Positions 14,812 to 21,317 of a stretch of 24,205 nt of DNA are shown here, piece by piece (the stretch's first letter is position 1; each line of letters begins with the position of its first letter). This stretch comes from a virus. The position numbers and the translations under genes were made by a program. The notes beneath the pieces are model-generated. The model was not told the DNA's origin, did no database searches, and saw only the letters and a list, made by a program, of their open reading frames with translations. The stretch lies in IMG/VR virus record IMGVR_UViG_3300031208_000019, positions 1-24,205 of that record. One strand, written 5' to 3'.

Positions 14812-14841
14812 TAATGCAGCGGTTTAACGACCGCTGCATTA
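14812..14841 (+). terminator. GC-rich stem-loop between gp18 and gp19
   Basis: TAATGCAGCGGT (14812-14823) and ACCGCTGCATTA (14830-14841) form a perfect 12-bp stem with a 6-nt loop, 10 nt after the gp18 stop. There is no T-tract, so it may be a weak terminator or an mRNA 3'-end protector rather than a full intrinsic terminator. The gp19 late promoter box follows at once. Confidence 0.6.
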
Positions 14842-14844
14842 GCA

Positions 14845-14852
14845 CATAAATA
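14845..14852 (+). promoter_or_regulatory. T4-type late promoter box before gp19 (CATAAATA)
   Basis: CATAAATA ends 22 nt before the gp19 ATG, with an AGGAGA Shine-Dalgarno (14864-14869) in between. The predicted start is near 14858. Confidence 0.6.
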
Positions 14853-14874
14853 CAAGTGATAATAGGAGAAAAGA

Positions 14875-15519
14875 ATGCCAATCACAACTTTACAGAACAT
14901 TAGTGTACCAACAGAAGGAGGCGGATCTAACTCGTCTCTGCTAATGCCCAAGCTACAATATCGCTTTAGGGTATTATTTGACAGTTTTGGAACAGCTGGC
15001 GGTCCAGACGGCGTCAGGGAAGTTTCGCGACAGGTAATTGACGTTACTCGTCCTAACCTAACATTCGAGCAGATTACAATTGATGCTTACAACAGTAGGT
15101 CTTATCTTGCAGGTAAGCATACCTGGGAGCCAATCACTCTCAACTTGCGTGAAGATGCGAACAACAACATTCAAAAAGTTGTTGGTCAGCAACTGCAAAA
15201 ACAATTTGACTTCTTTGAACAGTCGAGTGCAGTATCAGGCGGAACCTACAAGTTCCAAACAAGAATTGAAATCCTAGATGGCGGCAACGGAGCAAATGGG
15301 GCTAACGTTATTGATCGATTCCACTTAGTAGGTTGCTATATCGAATCAGCAAACTATAACACGCTAGCGTATGCTACTAGTGACGCAGTAACAGTTGCAT
15401 TGACTATACGTTATGACAACGCTATTCAGTTCGGCGCTGACGAACAGCAAAACGGCATTGGCGAAAGCTTTGCCCGTGCAGTTGCAGACACAGCAGGCGG
15501 CACTCAAGCTACCGGCTAA
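14875..15519 (+). CDS. 19: T4 gp19-like tail tube protein
   Basis: A 214-residue tail tube subunit (T4 gp19: 163). Typical tube-fold strands are LQYRFRVLFDSFG (28-40), VREVSRQVIDVTRPNL, QITIDAYNSRSYLAGKHTWEPITLNLRED (the long beta hairpin), the helix KVVGQQLQKQFDFFEQSS, YKFQTRIEILD, and RFHLVGCYIESANYNTLAYATSDAVTVALTIRYDNA. Hexamers stack inside the gp18 sheath to form the DNA channel. It follows gp18 with its own hairpin, late box and Shine-Dalgarno, and is closed by a strong terminator, so it can be expressed as a separate abundant mRNA. Confidence 0.92.
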   Translation: MPITTLQNISVPTEGGGSNSSLLMPKLQYRFRVLFDSFGTAGGPDGVREVSRQVIDVTRPNLTFEQITIDAYNSRSYLAGKHTWEPITLNLREDANNNIQKVVGQQLQKQFDFFEQSSAVSGGTYKFQTRIEILDGGNGANGANVIDRFHLVGCYIESANYNTLAYATSDAVTVALTIRYDNAIQFGADEQQNGIGESFARAVADTAGGTQATG

Positions 15520-15539
15520 CTTATATTTGGTTGGTGTTA

Positions 15540-15574
15540 CCAAAAACAGAGACTTTTACAGTCTCTGTTTTTGG
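15540..15574. terminator. Strong hairpin terminator after gp19
   Basis: CCAAAAACAGAGAC (15540-15553) and GTCTCTGTTTTTGG (15561-15574) form a perfect 14-bp stem with a 7-nt loop. T-runs on both strands make it possibly bidirectional. It is 20 nt after the gp19 stop and 25 nt before the next late box. Confidence 0.88.
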
Positions 15575-15598
15575 TTGTCTGTTTACTTAATCATACGA

Positions 15599-15606
15599 GA
15601 TAAATA
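15599..15606 (+). promoter_or_regulatory. T4-type late promoter box (GATAAATA), 5 nt from the ATG
   Basis: GATAAATA is followed by only five bases before the ATG at 15612. If the box occupies -13 to -6 as in T4, transcription begins at the A of the ATG. No Shine-Dalgarno lies between or just before it. Confidence 0.6.
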
Positions 15607-15611
15607 CTGAT

Positions 15612-16841
15612 ATGAGCTTCTTAAATAATTTTCTAGACAATCTAAATGCACGAACTAATGAAGTAACCCTTAGAGATGCCCGCCATGCCCACCAATTATT
15701 TACAGAGCACGGACTTGCGCTTGCACCTAAAAACAAGTTCTTGTATCATGTTGTATTTCAAACAAGAGACGAAGTAGGCAACCACACTGATTCAAATACT
15801 GCAAAGTTCCAAAAGGAAATAGGTGTACTAGCAAAGAGTGTCGAACTGCCTCAGTACAGAGCAAGCATTGAAAACAAACAACAGTATAATCGAAAGAAGA
15901 ACGTCCAAACTCGCATAGACTATCAAGACTTAACTATTAAGTTTCACGATGATAACACTGGCATGACAAGAGCGATGCTTCAGGAGTATTATAAGTACTA
16001 TTACAATGACGGTAGGCACCAGTTAAAACAAGGTGCGTACGATCCGCGAGACAAGTACAACGAGAGAGTGCCACGATATGGGTTAGACACAACTAACCAA
16101 GGACCGTTCTTTGACTATATTAAAATTTTTCAACTTGCAAGAAAGAAGTGGTTTAGTTATACACTAGTAAATCCGCTGATCAGTCAATGGGGTCACGACG
16201 TATTAGAATACGGCGACACAGGTGGTCAAATGGAAAACACCCTAGTACTGGCATACGAGAGCGTGATATATAAAAACGGTAACATTGATAGTGACTTACC
16301 TGCTGGGTTTACCTCAAACGAAACAAGGTACGACAAGGTTTATAGTCCACTTCAATATCCTGAACAAGAAGATGACAGTATTTTTTCTAACATACTTGGC
16401 CCGAAGCTTAACTCGTCGACAGGAAATACTCCAAGAAGAACGTTACCAAAACGAGCTAGCAACAGTGATAGCAAGGAGCAAAAATCCAATCTTGCTAATT
16501 TAGGCAGAGGATTAATAGGTGCCCTTCGTGACATTGAAGTACCTACACAAAATACTCAACTAGCAACTAATACCTCTTCGCTGCCGTCTAGCGGCGCAAA
16601 CTTGTCTAATCCCGACTCGTTAATAACCGGATTAAATTCCAACCCTAGAGCAAAAGAAAGTTTTACTGCAAGGGCACTTAATGCAAACACTGTAGAAGGC
16701 ACAAGTTATGCAGATTACGTTGCTACTAGTGCCGACGGTAGAGAAGCAATAGACGCAGATTTGCGTAGCAAAATATCAACTGGTGATAGAAAAACATCAT
16801 CGTTTGCACAGAGTGCAATTAACAGCGACGGAGCACAATAA
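15612..16841 (+). CDS. Tail tube/baseplate tube-initiator-like structural protein
   Basis: A 409-residue protein. Its first ~230 residues look like the tail-tube fold family (gp19/gp48/gp54): KNKFLYHVVFQTRDEVGNH, a loop, KEIGVLAKSVELPQYRASIE, QTRIDYQDLTIKFHDDNTG, a helical MLQEYYKYYYNDG and a late strand MENTLVLAYESVIYKNG. It contains the Tyr/Asn-rich REST typical of marine T4-like homologues. The last ~170 residues are Ser/Asn/Ala-rich low-complexity sequence without recognisable motifs. A role at the baseplate-tube junction (gp48/gp54-like) or as a second tube protein is inferred from fold signs and position after gp19. There is no Shine-Dalgarno; a late box is 5 nt upstream. Its TAA overlaps the next ATG by one base. 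Confidence 0.7.
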   Translation: MSFLNNFLDNLNARTNEVTLRDARHAHQLFTEHGLALAPKNKFLYHVVFQTRDEVGNHTDSNTAKFQKEIGVLAKSVELPQYRASIENKQQYNRKKNVQTRIDYQDLTIKFHDDNTGMTRAMLQEYYKYYYNDGRHQLKQGAYDPRDKYNERVPRYGLDTTNQGPFFDYIKIFQLARKKWFSYTLVNPLISQWGHDVLEYGDTGGQMENTLVLAYESVIYKNGNIDSDLPAGFTSNETRYDKVYSPLQYPEQEDDSIFSNILGPKLNSSTGNTPRRTLPKRASNSDSKEQKSNLANLGRGLIGALRDIEVPTQNTQLATNTSSLPSSGANLSNPDSLITGLNSNPRAKESFTARALNANTVEGTSYADYVATSADGREAIDADLRSKISTGDRKTSSFAQSAINSDGAQ

Positions 16842-17206
16842 TGGCACGGTCAGATAGTATAAACCCACCAGTCAACCCGGATTCTACAACCAGGTTCTTT
16901 AATAATTTTTATAGCCAAGAAATATCATTTAATGCAAGCGAAGTAGACGCTGTTATTGGGTACTTCTTAAAAAGAGGGTTTGACAAGATTGCTGCCACTA
17001 ATACCGCCAGTATTATCTTACAACAAGCGGCGACTGATAACATTACTGTGTTTCAATTAATTGACACGTTAAAAGGAGCAACTGACGTGCAGCTCAGTAA
17101 CGTAATTGCACAGATACTCAACTTGAATAGGAGCAAAACCAGCACCATAGGTTACAAAGTAGCAAGTCTAACTCAATTGTTTGACCAACGACAGATCATA
17201 GTATAA
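16841..17206 (+). CDS. Conserved marine T4-like phage protein, probably structural
   Basis: A 121-residue, mostly helical protein: FFNNFYSQEISFNASEVDAV, a helix around GYFLKRGFDKIAATNTASIIL, NITVFQLIDTLKGATDVQLS, and a C-terminal region with RSKTSTIGYKVAS. I know similar unnamed proteins next to tail genes of marine T4-like phages, but no function. It is joined to its neighbours by TAATG overlaps on both sides, so it is made together with the tube-like protein and gp4. No catalytic motif, signal peptide or membrane segment is seen. Confidence 0.78.
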   Translation: MARSDSINPPVNPDSTTRFFNNFYSQEISFNASEVDAVIGYFLKRGFDKIAATNTASIILQQAATDNITVFQLIDTLKGATDVQLSNVIAQILNLNRSKTSTIGYKVASLTQLFDQRQIIV

Positions 17207-17655
17207 TGCCACGCTTTGCTCAAGGGAAGTTTACTCTAAAGAACCCAGACAAATATGTAGGTAATAAAATTCCCACATATAGAAGTGGGTGGGAATTTCA
17301 CTTTATGAAATTTTGTGACGAGCATCCGTCAATCTCTCAATGGGCCAGTGAAGCAATCAAGATTCCTTATAAAAATCCGCTTACTGGCAAGCCGTCAGTG
17401 TACGTTCCGGATTTCTTTATTGCATACAACGACAAAGGTGGAAAGCAGAGAGTAGAGCTAATAGAAGTAAAACCTGCTAGTCAAGCTATAAAGGAAAGGC
17501 TAGGTCGTTCTAAATTCAATCAAACCCACTACGTAATAAATCAGGCCAAGTGGGAGGCTGCTCGTGCATGGTGCAAGCAGAAAGGCATTATTTTTAGAGT
17601 AGTCACTGAAGACGACATCTATACTGGAACCAAAGGCAACAGCAAGCGACGATAA
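17206..17655 (+). CDS. 4: T4 gp4-like head completion protein
   Basis: A 149-residue basic protein matching T4 gp4 (also called gp50/gp4 head completion): the opening RFAQGKFTLKNPDKYVGN (T4: YRQGRYNPVNPQKYIGD), TYRSGWEFHFMKFCDEHP, ISQWASEAIKIPYKNPLTG and VYVPDFFIAYND. The family has a restriction-endonuclease/TnsA-like fold, and the site residues are here: E30, D69 and E87-V88-K89 (PD-x-ExK). It acts on packaged heads before tail joining; a DNA-end trimming activity is suspected in the family but not shown by this sequence. It overlaps the preceding stop by one base and its own TAA overlaps the next late box. Confidence 0.87.
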   Translation: MPRFAQGKFTLKNPDKYVGNKIPTYRSGWEFHFMKFCDEHPSISQWASEAIKIPYKNPLTGKPSVYVPDFFIAYNDKGGKQRVELIEVKPASQAIKERLGRSKFNQTHYVINQAKWEAARAWCKQKGIIFRVVTEDDIYTGTKGNSKRR

Positions 17656-17658
17656 ATA
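17651..17658 (+). promoter_or_regulatory. T4-type late promoter box before gp16 (GATAAATA)
   Basis: GATAAATA covers the stop codon of gp4 (17653-17655) and ends 26 nt before the gp16 ATG. The predicted start is near 17664. Confidence 0.6.
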
Positions 17659-17684
17659 ATGTTAGCACATAATGGGATTAAACT

Positions 17685-18182
17685 ATGACCAAGCGATTGG
17701 AAGATTTATTAGATTTGCCAGAGTCAAAAGCACTTGTAGACGAAGCTAAAAAAGAAGAGAGCAAGAAAACAAAATACGAAGCAGTGTCACAAAAAAAGGC
17801 GTTTGCACAAATTGCAGAGTTTGATAAAATAAGTTCAGCGCTACCTGCTGTTAAGGGCCTAGGCGAGGTCTCGGACAGCGAACTGAACGACATTGCACTA
17901 AAGGCAATGACAGCATACGACGACCTAATGGATCTCGGAATGAATGTAGAGGCTCGTTATTCAGCTAGGATTTTTGAAACTGCCGGTGGAATGCTTAAAA
18001 CTAGTCTTGATGCCAAGGTTGCAAAAATGGACAAAAAGCTGAAGATGATCGAACTACAGCTAAAGAAAGAGAAAATGGACAAAGACAATAACCCTATTGA
18101 TAATAATATGGTCAACGGCGAAGGGTATGTAGTCACTGACCGCAATAGTCTATTAGAAAAACTTAAAGGAATGGACAAATAA
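17685..18182 (+). CDS. 16: T4 gp16-like small terminase subunit
   Basis: A 165-residue, highly helical, charged protein, about the size of T4 gp16 (164). The central segment ALKAMTAYDDLMDLGMN, then ARYSARIFETAGGMLKTSLD, then KVAKMDKKLKMIELQLKKEK, gives the long antiparallel coiled coil of the T4-type small terminase, with unstructured ends. gp16 rings recognise concatemer DNA and regulate gp17. The assignment rests on pattern and on gp17 lying 1.5 kb downstream; two other genes separate them, unlike T4 where 16 and 17 overlap. The Shine-Dalgarno is weak (GGGA, 9 nt upstream). Confidence 0.78.
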   Translation: MTKRLEDLLDLPESKALVDEAKKEESKKTKYEAVSQKKAFAQIAEFDKISSALPAVKGLGEVSDSELNDIALKAMTAYDDLMDLGMNVEARYSARIFETAGGMLKTSLDAKVAKMDKKLKMIELQLKKEKMDKDNNPIDNNMVNGEGYVVTDRNSLLEKLKGMDK

Positions 18183-18220
18183 CATAGGTAAAAACTATGT
18201 ACACTGTTATACCTGTTATT

Positions 18221-18228
18221 GATAAATA
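18221..18228 (+). promoter_or_regulatory. T4-type late promoter box (GATAAATA)
   Basis: GATAAATA ends 23 nt before the ATG at 18252, with AGGA (18239-18242) as Shine-Dalgarno. A second near-match, GATAAATC (18241-18248), lies 3 nt before the ATG. Confidence 0.6.
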
Positions 18229-18251
18229 AAATATAACTAGGATAAATCTAC

Positions 18252-18746
18252 ATGAAATCTTTTACACAACTTTTAAATGAATCCAAAAAAACATACCAGT
18301 TTAAGATTGGTGTAGCAGGACCTCTTCCTGAGGACTTTCAAGACCATATGGAAACAGCACTAAAGAAATTTAGTATTGTTGATATTAGCACAGGAAAGAA
18401 AACTCCTATTCAAGAACGTCCTTTAGATTTTCCGAATCTACAGAACATGGAAGTTACTTACTTTGAAGTAGAGCTTGAGTATCCTACAACTCCACAGGTA
18501 TTACAAGATTACCTAGGACGAGTATGCTCTGTTCCTCACAGCAACATCATTGTACGTAACCCGCAAGAACCGCTAGAGCTTTATCAGAATCAAAGCGAAA
18601 GCAACATATATGAGCCGCTACTTACTAAACATGATTTGGGCGGCGAGAGTGCTCAACAGAACGTAGGACAGAGTCGTGTTATGGACCTTTTAAAGGAACT
18701 TGAAACTGCTACCAAAGAGCGCACTAACGCAACCCAGGAGAGTTAA
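18252..18746 (+). CDS. Conserved T4-like phage protein with a capsid-targeting-like N-terminus
   Basis: A 164-residue protein of unknown function. The N-terminus MKSFTQLLNESKK resembles the capsid-targeting peptides of T4 internal/core proteins (MKTYQEFIAEA), and LNE fits the L/I-x-E cleavage rule of the prohead protease gp21. The body has alternating strands and helices (YQFKIGVAGPLPEDFQDHME, ALKKFSIVDIS, VTYFEVELEYPTTPQVLQDYLGRVC, NIIVRNPQEPLELYQ) with a ferredoxin-like look. Proteins like this lie near gp17 in marine T4-like phages. Packaging or prohead-core roles are both possible. The stop is one base before the next ATG. Confidence 0.72.
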   Translation: MKSFTQLLNESKKTYQFKIGVAGPLPEDFQDHMETALKKFSIVDISTGKKTPIQERPLDFPNLQNMEVTYFEVELEYPTTPQVLQDYLGRVCSVPHSNIIVRNPQEPLELYQNQSESNIYEPLLTKHDLGGESAQQNVGQSRVMDLLKELETATKERTNATQES

Positions 18747-18747
18747 A

Positions 18748-19662
18748 ATGGAAATGAAGAAATTACTAGAGTCGCTAAACGAATGCGGAATGGAGCAAAT
18801 GCCAGGCCAAGAAAGCGGAGCGCCTGTTAGTATGAACATATCGTTAAATGCGTCAGGCAAAGAACATGTAGCTGATTTAGTAGCTATGATGAAAAACGCA
18901 GGTATGGCAGGAGCAGAAGAAGTAACTCCGGATGCAATGCCAATGCGCCACGACATGGAAAGTTTTAGAGGAATGGTAGACGGGCCAGAAGGACCAGAAG
19001 GACCAGAAAGTAGTTCGTCAACTATGCCGGCTATTGCGCCAGAAATGAACGGCGAAGACATGGATGAAGAAACATTAACTGATGCTTGGTCATCTGAAGA
19101 TGCACAAGAGCTAGAGACACTACACGGATTACTAATGAGCGCAGCTGAAGGTGATCGCAGAGCCGCTGCACAATTTGAAGACTATATCGACAACGGGTTT
19201 CAAGATGCCGACGGATCTCCACTAGACGGCAGCAGAATACGTCAAAAAATGATGAAGATGGATAAAGATAGACAAATTAAAATGATTCATGAGCTTATAC
19301 GCGATGGTCAGAGACAGGACACTGACGATACTGATGTTTCAATGAAAAAAGGCGAAATGGGCCTAGAAGGCTACGACAACGAGCCAGACGAAGAGTATCA
19401 AGACACTAACTACATGACCAAGGACATTAGTGGTGGATTAAATCGCGAGAAGAAAGCGTATGCTAAAGCACAAGACGGTGACAACGCAATGGCTGTCGAA
19501 ACTATTAAAGCACAGCTTTTGAGAGCACTTAATGAAAAGAAAGCTAAGCCTGACTTCCTTGACGTGGACAAGGATGGTAATAAGAAAGAACCAATGACAA
19601 AGGCTGTTAAAGATAAAAAGAAAGAAGCCAAGGGCAGTAAAATGTCAAAGAGCAAGAAGTAA
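18748..19662 (+). CDS. Acidic, low-complexity phage protein, candidate prohead core/scaffold component
   Basis: 304 residues from ATG 18748, which follows AGGAG (18736-18740) and the previous stop; an in-frame ATG at 18700 inside the upstream gene is rejected. The protein is acidic and Met-rich in the first two thirds and lysine-rich at the end (KDKKKEAKGSKMSKSKK). Features: N-terminal MEMKKLLESLNEC, a GPE triplet run (VDGPEGPEGPES), QFEDYIDNGFQDADGSPLDG, and DVDKDGNKKEP near the end, an incomplete EF-hand-type calcium loop (DxDxDG). Several LNE/IHE sites would fit gp21 cleavage. Composition suits a scaffold or internal protein, but this is inference. A hairpin terminator follows, so it ends the transcription unit before gp17. 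Confidence 0.7.
   Translation: MEMKKLLESLNECGMEQMPGQESGAPVSMNISLNASGKEHVADLVAMMKNAGMAGAEEVTPDAMPMRHDMESFRGMVDGPEGPEGPESSSSTMPAIAPEMNGEDMDEETLTDAWSSEDAQELETLHGLLMSAAEGDRRAAAQFEDYIDNGFQDADGSPLDGSRIRQKMMKMDKDRQIKMIHELIRDGQRQDTDDTDVSMKKGEMGLEGYDNEPDEEYQDTNYMTKDISGGLNREKKAYAKAQDGDNAMAVETIKAQLLRALNEKKAKPDFLDVDKDGNKKEPMTKAVKDKKKEAKGSKMSKSKK
18984..19008 (+). repeat. Three tandem GPE-coding 9-mers
   Basis: Consecutive 9-base units of the type GGACCAGAA (the first is GGGCCAGAA) encode (G-P-E)3 inside the acidic protein. A short collagen-like or simply low-complexity stretch. Confidence 0.6.
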
Positions 19663-19684
19663 TTACAGTTGAATAAGACAAATT

Positions 19685-19712
19685 AATAGGGCCTTGCTGC
19701 CCTATTTTTTTT
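19685..19712 (+). terminator. Rho-independent terminator before gp17
   Basis: AATAGGGC (19685-19692) and GCCCTATT (19699-19706) form an 8-bp stem with a 6-nt loop, followed by an uninterrupted T-run to 19712. It lies 23 nt after the stop of the preceding gene and directly before the gp17 late box. Confidence 0.92.
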
Positions 19713-19713
19713 G

Positions 19714-19721
19714 GATAAATA
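19714..19721 (+). promoter_or_regulatory. T4-type late promoter box (GATAAATA), 5 nt from the gp17 ATG
   Basis: GATAAATA begins right after the T-run of the terminator and leaves five bases before ATG 19727, the same distance as at 15612. No good Shine-Dalgarno exists, so mRNA from this box would be leaderless. Confidence 0.6.
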
Positions 19722-19726
19722 ATATT

Positions 19727-21307
19727 ATGTCTAAATCACTCGATGGAGTCCTAACCAAAAAGGCTCACACTAAAGATACATACACTGAAGAACAGATTCA
19801 GCACATTGTAAAATGCATGGATCCTGATAATGGGTATATGTATTTTGCAGAACACTTTGCGTATATTCAGCACCCAGTAAAAGGCAAGCTGTTGTTTGCT
19901 CCTTACGAATATCAAGTAAGATTAATGCATAGTTACCACAACTATCGTTTTAACATTAACATGATGCCGCGACAAACAGGTAAGACAACGTGTGCTGCTA
20001 TCTACCTAGCATGGTATGCTATGTTTAAGCCTGATCAGACTATCCTTATAGCTGCTCACAAGTACACCGGTGCTCAGGAAATAATGTCACGTGTACGCTA
20101 CGTGTACGAGATGTGCCCGGATTATATCAGAGCAGGTGTTACTTCGTATAACAAAGGCAGTATTGAATTTGAAAATGGTAGTAGAATTGTATCTCAGACT
20201 ACTACAGGAAATACCGGTCGTGGTATGGCTATTTCGTTGCTATACTGTGACGAGTTCGCATTCGTAGCTCCGAACATTGCTGAAGAATTCTGGACTTCAA
20301 TCTCTCCTACCCTAGCAACAGGCGGTAGGTCAATTATCACAAGCACACCAAACTCTGACGAAGATACATTTGCTACTATTTGGAAACAAGCAGAACAGAA
20401 GTTTGACGATCACGGAAACGAACAAGAGCTAGGTATCAACGGATTTCATAGTTTTGTTGCTAAGTGGGACGAACATCCAGACAGAGACGAAGAGTGGCGG
20501 CTTGCTGAAACAGGGCGAATCGGCGAAGAAAAGTTCCGTCGAGAGTACGGTTGCGAATTTTTGGTATTTGATGAGACTCTTATCAACAGCTTGAAACTAG
20601 CAGTAATGGAAGGCAAAGTTCCTATACTTAACATGGGCCAAACACGCTGGTATAAAAAGCCAACTTCACAATACACCTACGCAGTGGCGCTTGACCCAAG
20701 TATGGGCACTGGAGGCGACAATGCTGCTATTCAGGTGTTTGAACTGCCCAGCTACGTACAAGTGGCAGAATGGAATAACAACCAAACTTCAATACCTGGA
20801 CAAATAAGAGTGATGTCAGACATTTGTAAGTATTTGGTAGAACAGACAAAGAATCCAACAGGCATATACTGGAGCGTAGAAAACAACGGCATTGGTGAGG
20901 CTGCATTAATTGTTATCAATGACTTTGGCGAAGAAAACATTCCTGGCCTATTTGTAAGCGAGCCTATTAGAAAAGGCCACGTGCGCAAGTTCCGCAAGGG
21001 GTTTAACACAACGCACGGTACTAAAGTAAGTGCATGCAGTCGTCTTAAGACCATGATAGAAAACGACAATATGACAATAAACAGCAAGCCCATGATATCC
21101 GAACTTAAACAGTATGTTGCAACAGGTTCAAGTTACCAAGCAAAGTCAGGCAATGGCGACGATTTAATCAGTGCAACACTACTAGCACTAAGAATGATTA
21201 CTGTGCTTAAAGACTGGGATCCGAGGATATATAACTCTTTTAGCCAAGCAGAGCATGTTCAAGAGTATGAGGCACCAATGCCCATCTTTATAAGCTCAAA
21301 CTATTGA
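19727..21307 (+). CDS. 17: T4 gp17-like large terminase (ATPase/nuclease)
   Basis: 526 residues from ATG 19727; the upstream in-frame TTG (19694) lies inside the terminator and is rejected. The N-terminal packaging ATPase has Walker A MPRQTGKTT (80-88; K86), a motor/coupling region QTTTGNTGRG, and Walker B LLYCDE with D165-E166. The C-terminal RNase H-like headful nuclease has acidic residues D313 (ALDPSMGTGGD), E385 (SVENNGIGE) and D468/D469 (GDDLISATLLALRM). It translocates DNA into proheads and cuts the concatemer. It is shorter than T4 gp17 (610), mostly at the N-terminus. All catalytic motifs are present. Confidence 0.96.
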   Translation: MSKSLDGVLTKKAHTKDTYTEEQIQHIVKCMDPDNGYMYFAEHFAYIQHPVKGKLLFAPYEYQVRLMHSYHNYRFNINMMPRQTGKTTCAAIYLAWYAMFKPDQTILIAAHKYTGAQEIMSRVRYVYEMCPDYIRAGVTSYNKGSIEFENGSRIVSQTTTGNTGRGMAISLLYCDEFAFVAPNIAEEFWTSISPTLATGGRSIITSTPNSDEDTFATIWKQAEQKFDDHGNEQELGINGFHSFVAKWDEHPDRDEEWRLAETGRIGEEKFRREYGCEFLVFDETLINSLKLAVMEGKVPILNMGQTRWYKKPTSQYTYAVALDPSMGTGGDNAAIQVFELPSYVQVAEWNNNQTSIPGQIRVMSDICKYLVEQTKNPTGIYWSVENNGIGEAALIVINDFGEENIPGLFVSEPIRKGHVRKFRKGFNTTHGTKVSACSRLKTMIENDNMTINSKPMISELKQYVATGSSYQAKSGNGDDLISATLLALRMITVLKDWDPRIYNSFSQAEHVQEYEAPMPIFISSNY

Positions 21308-21313
21308 TAAATA
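21306..21313 (+). promoter_or_regulatory. T4-type late promoter box (GATAAATA), 4 nt from the next ATG
   Basis: GATAAATA overlaps the TGA of gp17 (21305-21307) and stands 4 nt before ATG 21318. No Shine-Dalgarno is seen in the gap. Confidence 0.55.
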
Positions 21314-21317
21314 CAAT

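Noticed and set aside
22-17672. Ten-base repeat TAGCACATAA at 22, 14840 and 17663
   Set aside because: Three scattered copies, one in coding sequence, without common position relative to genes; probably chance combined with the late box in one case.
18182-18200. ACATAG/CTATGT 6-bp hairpin after gp16
   Set aside because: Short AT-rich stem without T-run; too weak to call a terminator.
18700-18747. Upstream ATG (18700) for the acidic core-like protein
   Set aside because: It is embedded in the preceding gene and has no RBS; ATG 18748 follows AGGAG and the upstream stop.
19694-19726. TTG start for gp17 adding 11 residues
   Set aside because: The codon lies in the loop of a strong terminator and upstream of the late box; the ATG at 19727 begins the typical sequence.
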